From positions 1-5,652 of the forward strand of contig JAGLGQ010000116.1 of the NCBI GenBank assembly GCA_023143935.1: 5,652 nucleotides of DNA, given 5' to 3'. A program made the translations under genes and the position numbers. Origin of the DNA: Minisyncoccota bacterium. GTDB taxonomy: Bacteria > Patescibacteriota > Minisyncoccia > Phycocordibacterales > GCA-2747955. The notes under the pieces are model-generated. The model saw only the letters and a program-made list of their open reading frames with translations. It made no database searches and was not told where the DNA came from. The first letter of the stretch is position 1; every line of letters starts with the position of its first letter. Shown here piece by piece: positions 1 through 5,205 of the stretch.

Positions 1-1
1 G

Positions 2-1483
2 GAAGATTTTTTTCAAAAAAATAATATAAAAATTTTAATATTTATTATTTTTTTCTTTTTTATTATAATTTTTTTTCTTTTTCTTTTCAAAAAAGATATC
101 TTTTTTTCAATAATTTCATCAAAAGAAACAACAACAAGTTATGGACAAGAAATATATAATAAACCCAATATTAATGAAGAAAAAAAAGAAGAATTGGAAG
201 AAGTAATTAGTAATAATAATTTTGAAATTAATGAAACTTTTGAAAAAGAAAATTTTAATTTAGAAAAATTAATTGAAACTGAAGAAAAAGAAGAAATTTT
301 GGAAGAAAAAACAGAAAAAATTGAAATTTTAGAAAAACAAGAAAGGGTAATTACAAGGGTTAATACTCCTCAAGAAGTAAAAGCACTATATTATACGAGT
401 TATGTAATAAATTCTAAAAACCGACAAAAAACACTTTCCGAAATGATAGATGCTGGTTATATAAATTCTGTAATTTTTGATATTAAAGAGGTTGATGGAA
501 AAATTTCTTTTAAGATGGATGATGAAAATTTTTCAGATATTAAGCCAGTTAGTGCAAATCATATTACAGATATTAAAACTACCATTGATGAATTACATAA
601 AAAAAATATTTATGTCATTGGAAGAATAGTAATATTTAAAGATAATTATTTAGCAAAAATTAGACCAGATTTGGCGGTAAAAAATCCAGACAAAGAAACG
701 GTATGGGAAGACTATGGCAAAAAAAATTATTTAGACGCAAATTCAAAAGAAGTTTGGAATTATAACATGGAGATTGCTTCAAAAAGTTACGAATTAGGTT
801 TTGATGAAATAAATTTTGATTATATCAGGTTTCCATCAGACGGTGATTTAAAAAATGTTTTTTATCCTTTCTCTAATGAAATTCTTACGGAAAATCCAAA
901 GTGGGGAAAAAGTATAATTATAGATTCTTTTTCAAAGTATTTATCAGAAAACTTGAAAAAAAAATATCCTGAAATTATTTTATCTGCAGATGTTTTTGGT
1001 ATGACTACAGAAAATTATGATGATTTAGGTATTGGGCAAACTTTAGAAAGTTTTTTACTCCATTTCGATTATGTTGCCCCTATGATTTACCCTTCGCATT
1101 ATCCAAAATGGTACAGGTCTATAAAAAATCCAGACGGTGCTCCTTTTATTGTTTTTGATTATGCTTTATCTTCGGCTACAAAAAAAATAGAAAAATTAAA
1201 TGAACAAATTATTTTAGCAAAAGGAAATGGGGGGGAAATTATTTTAAGAAAAAATTTTAAAACTAAAATAGAATTAGATAATTTAAAAGAAATAAAAAAA
1301 GAAAAAATTCGTTCATGGATTCAAGGTTTTTCTTGTTCTTGGTGTTCTGTTTATACTCAATATGATTGGTTAGAAATTCAATCTCAAATTGCGGCTATTG
1401 AAAAAAATGGTTTTAAATCTTGGATGATATGGAATTCAAATGGTATATATTATAAAAATTGGTTTAGCGAAGATGGACAATAG
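2..1483 (+). CDS. Membrane-anchored DUF4015 putative glycoside hydrolase (5' end outside window)
   Basis: The frame is open from base 2 to the TAG at 1481-1483, giving 493 visible codons, while the other two forward frames have stops within the first 30 bases. There is no in-frame ATG, GTG or TTG before the TTG at 194, so that TTG is internal and the true start lies left of the window. Visible residues about 9-29 are an unbroken Ile/Phe/Leu segment flanked by Lys (K6, K10, K30, K31), a signal anchor; there is no lipobox Cys. Residues about 59-120 form a Glu/Lys-rich linker. The rest matches the DUF4015 (PF13200) TIM-barrel-like family: FDIKEVDG (159-166), DEINFDYIRFPSDG (268-281), SADVFGM (328-334), VAPMIYPSHY (358-367) and SWMIWNSNGIY near the end. 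The acidic residues of DEINFDYIRFPSDG are candidate catalytic ones by analogy; no substrate is established for this family. The domain is probably outside the membrane. A CSWC pair (445-448) could bind metal or form a disulfide. The family call is firm, the enzyme activity unproven. Confidence 0.88.
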   Translation, partial: EDFFQKNNIKILIFIIFFFFIIIFFLFLFKKDIFFSIISSKETTTSYGQEIYNKPNINEEKKEELEEVISNNNFEINETFEKENFNLEKLIETEEKEEILEEKTEKIEILEKQERVITRVNTPQEVKALYYTSYVINSKNRQKTLSEMIDAGYINSVIFDIKEVDGKISFKMDDENFSDIKPVSANHITDIKTTIDELHKKNIYVIGRIVIFKDNYLAKIRPDLAVKNPDKETVWEDYGKKNYLDANSKEVWNYNMEIASKSYELGFDEINFDYIRFPSDGDLKNVFYPFSNEILTENPKWGKSIIIDSFSKYLSENLKKKYPEIILSADVFGMTTENYDDLGIGQTLESFLLHFDYVAPMIYPSHYPKWYRSIKNPDGAPFIVFDYALSSATKKIEKLNEQIILAKGNGGEIILRKNFKTKIELDNLKEIKKEKIRSWIQGFSCSWCSVYTQYDWLEIQSQIAAIEKNGFKSWMIWNSNGIYYKNWFSEDGQ

Positions 1484-1501
1484 AAAGAAACTGTTTTTTT
1501 A

Positions 1502-1510
1502 TGATATAAT
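1502..1510 (+). promoter_or_regulatory. Extended -10 promoter of lepA (leaderless)
   Basis: TGATATAAT is a perfect extended -10 element (TGn plus TATAAT at 1505-1510). With the usual 6-base gap, transcription would begin at 1517, the A of the lepA ATG. I see no -35 box at 17 bases spacing (1482-1487 is AGAAAG), which extended -10 promoters tolerate. The 1511-1516 gap is CTTTTT, with no Shine-Dalgarno, so a leaderless mRNA is the simplest reading. It lies in the 33-base gap after the DUF4015 gene, so lepA need not depend on readthrough. Confidence 0.7.
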
Positions 1511-1516
1511 CTTTTT

Positions 1517-3313
1517 ATGAATTTATCTCAGATACGAAATTTTTCTATTATAGCTCACATTGATCACGGAAAATCTACATTGTCAGATAGAATGATTGAA
1601 GCCACAAATACAGTGGAAAAAAGAAAAATGCAAGACCAAATTTTGGATAGTATGGAACTGGAACGGGAGCGTGGAATAACTATTAAAATGCAGCCAGTTT
1701 CTATGAAATATAATTTTAATGGTAAGGAATATGCTTTAAATTTAATTGATACTCCAGGACATATAGATTTTTTTTATGAAGTTTCTCGCGCTATGCAAGC
1801 AGTGGAGGGAACAATATTATTGGTTGATGCTACACAAGGAATTCAAGCTCAAACAATGACCACTCTTGAAATGGCACAGTCGGCAGGATTAAAAATTATT
1901 CCAGCACTTTCAAAAGTTGATTCACCACTAGCAAGAATTGAAGAAATCAAAGAGGAATTAGCGTTAATGGTGGGTTGTGAATTGGAAGATATTATAGAAA
2001 CATCAGGAAAAACAGGTTCTGGGGTAGAAGAATTATTTAAAAAAATCATAGAGGAAGTACCAGAACCAAAAGTAACTTACAATGAACCAAATGAATTTAG
2101 AGCATTGGTTTTTGATTTTAAATATCATGAAAATAAAGGGATTATTGTTTTTATCAGAGTTTTAGATGGAGAGGTAAAAAAAAATGATTCATTAAATTTT
2201 AAAACAGTAAAGGAAAAATTTTCTGCTTTAGAAGTCGGTATTTTTTCTCCTGAAGAAACTCCGCAAGATAAATTGCAATCAGGTCAAATTGGTTATATTG
2301 TTACAGGTATAAAAAAACCAGGAATTGTATCTGTTGGAGATACTTTGGTGAATGTAAAAAAGGACATGCCAGCACTTGAAGGTTATGATAAGCCAAAATC
2401 AGTAGTTTGGGCGTCTGTTTATCCAGAAAGCCAAGAAGATTTTGATATGTTGCGTCCCGCTCTAGAAAAATTACAACTTACAGATTCATCACTTAATTTT
2501 GAAGAAGAAACATCGGGCTCTTTAGGGAGAGGTTTTAGATGTGGTTTTTTGGGAATGTTACATATGGAAATTGTAACAGAAAGATTACGAAGAGAATTTA
2601 ATATTGATTTAATAATAACTCATCCCACTATAATTTATAAAGTGCATTTAAAAAATGGAGAAGAAAAAATAATATATAATCCAGCTTATTTTCCAGATTT
2701 TGGAGATATAGAAAAAATATATGAACCATGGGTAACTTTAAAAATCATGTCACCAAATCAATATTCTGGTACAATTTCTCAATTATTTTTTCATCACGAG
2801 GGTTTTGTGGAAAATAATATAGTTTTTGGTGATGACAGAATAGAAGTTATCGGAAGTATGCCACTCAGAGAGTTAATGAGAGGTTTCTTCGATGAATTAA
2901 AATCATGTACATCAGGATATGCATCTTTATCATATGAAATAGGAGAGTACAAAGAAGCTAATGTAACGCGTTTAGATATTTTTTTAGCAGACGAAAGAAT
3001 TATTGCTTTTTCTAGAGTAGTTTCTAAAGATAGAGTAGAAGAAGAAGCAAAAAAAGCTGTTGAAAAATTACATAAAGTTATGCCAAGACAAAATTTTGTC
3101 ATGAAAGTACAAGCTCAAGCTTTAGGAAGAATAATTTCTTCAAAGACAGTAAAAGCCTTTCGTAAAGATGTTACAGCAAAACTTTATGGTGGTGATATTA
3201 CTAGAAAAAAGAAACTTTTAGAAAAGCAAAAGAAAGGAAAGAAAAAAATGAAAGATTTAGGGAGAGTAAATATTCCACAATCGGTATTTTTAAATATGAT
3301 GAAAAACGATTAA
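1517..3313 (+). CDS. lepA: Elongation factor 4 (LepA), translational GTPase
   Basis: LepA/EF4 binds the ribosome, with proposed roles in back-translocation and in initiation or ribosome biogenesis. The protein is 598 residues, about the length of E. coli LepA. GTPase motifs are visible: P-loop AHIDHGKST (13-21), switch I ERERGITIK with T55, and DTPGH (78-82), whose H82 is the usual catalytic His. The G4 motif reads SKVD (132-135) rather than NKxD, and G5 reads SGK (163-165) rather than SAK. A beta-barrel domain II (about 190-280) and EF-G-like domains III and V (about 290-480, including GFRCGFLGMLHMEIVTERL) follow. The LepA-specific C-terminal domain carries YGGDITRKKKLLEKQKKG from about 557 and ends near IPQSVFL. 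The ATG at 1517 is the first start after an in-frame TGA at 1502. The gene is convergent with the PrsW gene, 5 bases apart. The identification is secure. Confidence 0.97.
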   Translation: MNLSQIRNFSIIAHIDHGKSTLSDRMIEATNTVEKRKMQDQILDSMELERERGITIKMQPVSMKYNFNGKEYALNLIDTPGHIDFFYEVSRAMQAVEGTILLVDATQGIQAQTMTTLEMAQSAGLKIIPALSKVDSPLARIEEIKEELALMVGCELEDIIETSGKTGSGVEELFKKIIEEVPEPKVTYNEPNEFRALVFDFKYHENKGIIVFIRVLDGEVKKNDSLNFKTVKEKFSALEVGIFSPEETPQDKLQSGQIGYIVTGIKKPGIVSVGDTLVNVKKDMPALEGYDKPKSVVWASVYPESQEDFDMLRPALEKLQLTDSSLNFEEETSGSLGRGFRCGFLGMLHMEIVTERLRREFNIDLIITHPTIIYKVHLKNGEEKIIYNPAYFPDFGDIEKIYEPWVTLKIMSPNQYSGTISQLFFHHEGFVENNIVFGDDRIEVIGSMPLRELMRGFFDELKSCTSGYASLSYEIGEYKEANVTRLDIFLADERIIAFSRVVSKDRVEEEAKKAVEKLHKVMPRQNFVMKVQAQALGRIISSKTVKAFRKDVTAKLYGGDITRKKKLLEKQKKGKKKMKDLGRVNIPQSVFLNMMKND

Positions 3314-3318
3314 GTTTT

Positions 3319-4065
3319 TTAAAAGAATCTTTTTCTAAATTTGTTTTTAGTATCAACTTTTGGTAAATTTCCATTTTTCTTTTTTTTATTTGCCATTATT
3401 CTTATTATTTCAAAAACAATAAGTAATACTAAAATACCAATCCAAACTCCATAAAAACCAACTTTATTTAAAAAACTTCCAGCTTGAGGGTCAACTAAAA
3501 GATTAAAGACAGAATGTAATCCAGTAGCTAAAAGTATTCCTAAAATTGCAGCAGAAATTCTTAATATTTTGCTTTGGAAAAATACAATAGATATAAAAAT
3601 TCCGATAACTGCTGAAGTTACTGTATGTAAAAGAGTAGCCCCTATAAATCTATAACTTCCATTTATCAAAGTTTGAATATATTCAAATTTATCTAAATAA
3701 TCAAGTATATAATACATATTTTCTACCGCAGAAAAACCAAGTGCTCCAGTAATCATGTAAATCATTGGGTCGTTTCGTTCATTAACCCACACCGTACCAA
3801 ATGCAGCTATAAAAACTGCTAAAAATTTTATAAATTCTTCCACAAAAGAAAAAGCAATTATTTGGTCGATGTCATTTAATTGAAGTTTAGAAATTAAAGC
3901 TTGAAAACACAATGCTACAAAAGCCCCCGCAATTCCTAAAAGAAAAGTTTTAGTTATAAGCCATCTTGGTTCTGGGTCTTTTATATCTTCACGGAGCCAA
4001 AAAATTACCCAAAATATTATAGGTATAAATCCACCAACTGCAGCATACAACCATATTTTTTCCAT
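3319..4065 (-). CDS. PrsW-family intramembrane metalloprotease
   Basis: A 248-residue polytopic membrane protein. It has the PrsW (PF13367) signature: EEFIK with E76, E77 and K80; GFSAVEN with E115 and N116; HTVTSAVIG with H147; and ATGLHSVFNLL with H184 and N188. The Glu and His residues lie in or next to hydrophobic segments and are the expected metal and catalytic residues of this Abi/CAAX-protease-like superfamily. I count about 6-8 membrane segments, starting at residues 5-23. The C-terminal tail after about 225 is short, Lys/Arg-rich and probably cytoplasmic. In Bacillus subtilis PrsW starts site-1 cleavage of the anti-sigma factor RsiW; no sigma/anti-sigma pair is visible here, so the substrate is unknown. 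The ATG at 4065 sits 8 bases after a -10 box and lacks a Shine-Dalgarno. The gene is divergent from the small tail-anchored protein gene. All key residues seem present. Confidence 0.92.
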   Translation of the reverse strand: MEKIWLYAAVGGFIPIIFWVIFWLREDIKDPEPRWLITKTFLLGIAGAFVALCFQALISKLQLNDIDQIIAFSFVEEFIKFLAVFIAAFGTVWVNERNDPMIYMITGALGFSAVENMYYILDYLDKFEYIQTLINGSYRFIGATLLHTVTSAVIGIFISIVFFQSKILRISAAILGILLATGLHSVFNLLVDPQAGSFLNKVGFYGVWIGILVLLIVFEIIRIMANKKKKNGNLPKVDTKNKFRKRFF

Positions 4066-4073
4066 ATTTTTTC

Positions 4074-4102
4074 ATTTTAGAATAATTTAAAATAAATGTC
4101 AA
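4074..4102 (-). promoter_or_regulatory. Promoter of the PrsW gene, minus strand
   Basis: Read on the minus strand, TTGACA (4102-4097) is followed by a 17-base spacer and TAAAAT (4079-4074). The -35 is a perfect consensus and the -10 has one mismatch. The predicted start is about 4067, two bases before the ATG at 4065, so the mRNA is nearly leaderless. No Shine-Dalgarno fits in this space. Confidence 0.8.
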
Positions 4103-4110
4103 TAATTTAT

Positions 4111-4139
4111 TTGACAAAAAAAATAATTTTATATATAAT
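4111..4139 (+). promoter_or_regulatory. Consensus sigma70-type promoter of the 4152 gene
   Basis: TTGACA (4111-4116), a 17-base spacer and TATAAT (4134-4139) match the vegetative sigma consensus at all twelve positions. The predicted start is about 4146, giving a leader of about 6 bases before the ATG at 4152, too short for a Shine-Dalgarno. The -35 box is only 8 bases from the -35 box of the opposing promoter (4097-4102), so two polymerases could hardly bind both at once. This suggests competition or a shared regulator. Confidence 0.85.
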
Positions 4140-4151
4140 AATTTAAAAAAT

Positions 4152-4613
4152 ATGTTAGAAAATATGAATGAATCATTACAACAAAAAACATCTTCATCGA
4201 TTAATTTGTTAGAACAGAAAGGTAATCATGAAAGATTGGTTTCTTTTTTAATAAAAAGATTGCAAGAAAAAATAGAAATTTTAGGGGGAATAGAGGAAAA
4301 CATAAAAGAATCTTTAATGGAAATTGAAAATTTGGTAGATTTATATGAAAAACAAATGCTCTTGAGAGAACCAAATGTTTGTTCCGTTGATTTACTATTG
4401 GTAAGGGAAGATTTTTTGAAAGATATGGAGATTAAAAAAAAAGTAAAAAAAGAAATTTTAATGCAATTAGAAATGATGAATAATATATTAAATACATATA
4501 AAACATTTATGCTTTTAGAAAAACAAGCAAAAGAGATGCAAAAAACTTTTTTAATTTTAAAAAGTATTATTATTACATTATGTGTATTGTTGGGAATAGC
4601 GTATTTAGATTAA
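4152..4613 (+). CDS. Small helical protein with C-terminal membrane anchor, family unknown
   Basis: I do not recognise this 153-residue protein. Residues about 8-130 are charged and rich in Glu, Lys, Leu, Ile and Met, with heptad-like stretches at about 27-70 and 85-130 that suggest helical hairpin or coiled-coil structure. Residues about 132-151 (from TFLILKSIIITL) form one hydrophobic segment, followed by only two residues. This is a tail-anchored arrangement that leaves the helical part in the cytoplasm. No signal peptide and no catalytic motif are seen. A single Cys lies at 77 and another in the anchor. The ATG at 4152 follows a consensus promoter by 12 bases. The gene is divergent from the PrsW gene and precedes the Cys/His protein gene by 40 bases. 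A structural or adaptor role at the membrane is a guess; being a substrate of the neighbouring protease is possible but untested. Confidence 0.75.
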   Translation: MLENMNESLQQKTSSSINLLEQKGNHERLVSFLIKRLQEKIEILGGIEENIKESLMEIENLVDLYEKQMLLREPNVCSVDLLLVREDFLKDMEIKKKVKKEILMQLEMMNNILNTYKTFMLLEKQAKEMQKTFLILKSIIITLCVLLGIAYLD

Positions 4614-4637
4614 TTTTTTAATTTTTATATATTGCGG

Positions 4638-4643
4638 TACAAT
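4638..4643 (+). promoter_or_regulatory. Candidate -10 box of the 4654 gene
   Basis: TACAAT at 4638-4643 differs from TATAAT by one base and ends 10 bases before the GTG start at 4654, giving a leader of about 3-4 bases. The expected -35 position (4615-4620, TTTTTA) is only weakly similar to TTGACA. The call rests mainly on the same close -10-to-start spacing at the other starts of this window. Readthrough from the 4152 gene is an alternative, as no terminator is seen between them. Confidence 0.45.
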
Positions 4644-4653
4644 ATATATTATT

Positions 4654-5142
4654 GTGAACAGTAAAATAAATCCAAAAAATAATAAAATTTCTTTAAATAG
4701 AAAAAAAACATATTTAAAAATGATTTTAAATAGTGTTGGTACAAAAATATTTAGAAATTTATATAGTTTTAAAGAAAATAACAGTGAAACACAAGATATT
4801 TTAGAAAATGGAAATTTATCTTGTGCTGTTTTTGTTTCCAGCATTCTTTTTTTAAATGGTTTAGTGAATAGTCAGCATGCGGTAGTGGATTCAGTTATTG
4901 AAGATTTGAAAAAAAAGGGGTGGAAAAAAATACAAGAAGAAGAAATAGAAAAAGGGTCTATTATCGTTTGGGGAAAAGGAATATTTTCAACGGGAAGTGA
5001 ACATAAACATATAGGTTTTTACATTGGAAATAAAAAAGCAATTTCCAATAATACAAATAAAGGCTTTCCAATTATTCACAATTGGAAAAAAAATAATAAA
5101 GGTATTGAATCCATTTGGATCAAAAAAGATTTATTAAATTAA
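4654..5142 (+). CDS. Putative Cys/His hydrolase, NlpC/P60- or CHAP-like
   Basis: This 162-residue protein has the layout of a compact papain-like NlpC/P60 or CHAP domain. LSCAVFVSSIL (55-65) puts C57 at the start of a helix, like the nucleophile in the DCSGFV motif of that group. EKGSIIVW (99-106) resembles the PGDIV strand, with Ser in place of Asp. HKHIGFYIGN (117-126) puts H119 where the catalytic His of HVGIYIGN sits. H142 in IIHNW is a candidate third residue, and H75 is another conserved-looking His. Such enzymes usually cut peptidoglycan peptides or act as amidases. There is no signal peptide: residues 1-40 are Lys/Asn-rich and not hydrophobic, so it may act in the cytoplasm or leave the cell by another route. 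GTG at 4654 is the only ordinary start between the upstream TAG at 4606 and M23. The gene lies 40 bases after the tail-anchored protein gene. The fold assignment is by motif only and the activity is unproven. Confidence 0.72.
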   Translation: MNSKINPKNNKISLNRKKTYLKMILNSVGTKIFRNLYSFKENNSETQDILENGNLSCAVFVSSILFLNGLVNSQHAVVDSVIEDLKKKGWKKIQEEEIEKGSIIVWGKGIFSTGSEHKHIGFYIGNKKAISNNTNKGFPIIHNWKKNNKGIESIWIKKDLLN

Positions 5143-5156
5143 ATTTAAGTAAATTA

Positions 5157-5190
5157 TGATTACCGTTATTCCGCGGAATAACGGTAATCA
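5157..5190. repeat. 34-base perfect palindrome, candidate operator or hairpin
   Basis: The 17-base arm TGATTACCGTTATTCCG (5157-5173) is followed directly by its exact reverse complement (5174-5190). Symmetry stops at 5156/5191. It is far richer in G and C than its surroundings. As RNA it could form a stem of about 15 pairs with a 4-base loop. It starts 14 bases after the stop of the Cys/His gene and ends 15 bases before the ispH ATG. No run of U follows, so it is not a classical intrinsic terminator. Its centre lies where the ispH -35 box would be expected, as for a dimeric regulator site. No other copy is seen in this window. Confidence 0.9.
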
Positions 5191-5191
5191 A

Positions 5192-5197
5192 TAAAAT
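5192..5197 (+). promoter_or_regulatory. Candidate -10 box of ispH
   Basis: TAAAAT at 5192-5197 ends 8 bases before the ispH ATG at 5206, the same hexamer and distance as at the PrsW gene. The predicted start is about 5204. At 17 bases spacing the -35 position (5169-5174, TTCCGC) falls at the middle of the 34-base palindrome and is not TTGACA-like, so this promoter may need an activator or be blocked by a repressor there. In such AT-rich DNA a TAAAAT can arise by chance. Confidence 0.45.
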
Positions 5198-5205
5198 TAA
5201 TAATT

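Noticed and set aside
194..196. TTG as the start of the DUF4015 gene
   Set aside because: The frame stays open upstream and encodes a clear membrane anchor; there is no -10 box or Shine-Dalgarno at a fitting distance.
955..964. A-runs such as A9 as programmed slippage sites
   Set aside because: A-runs of similar length occur throughout the window as Lys codons, and every gene reads intact without a frame shift.
1849..2049. Minus-strand 66-codon frame inside lepA
   Set aside because: It lies wholly within a conserved gene, on the opposite strand, with no family resemblance; a shadow of lepA.
2794..3102. Minus-strand 102-codon frame inside lepA
   Set aside because: It overlaps the conserved domain V and C-terminal region of LepA and has Ser/Leu-rich composition typical of antisense shadows.
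3302..3319. AAAAAC-GATTAA-GTTTTT inverted repeat between lepA and the PrsW gene, as a bidirectional terminator
   Set aside because: The stem has only six pairs, five of them A-T, and overlaps both gene ends; such repeats arise by chance in this composition. It is well placed, but unsupported without transcript ends.
4605..4844. Minus-strand 79-codon hydrophobic frame
   Set aside because: It runs antisense to the start of the Cys/His gene; its Phe/Ile/Lys richness is the complement of an A-rich coding strand, and no promoter is seen.
5157..5190. dif/Xer recombination site
   Set aside because: A dif site has two imperfect 11-base arms around a 6-base centre; this element is perfectly symmetric with no spacer and does not match the arm sequences.
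5157..5190. CRISPR repeat or insertion-sequence end
   Set aside because: Only one copy is present, with no regularly spaced repeats, cas genes, transposase or target duplication in the window.
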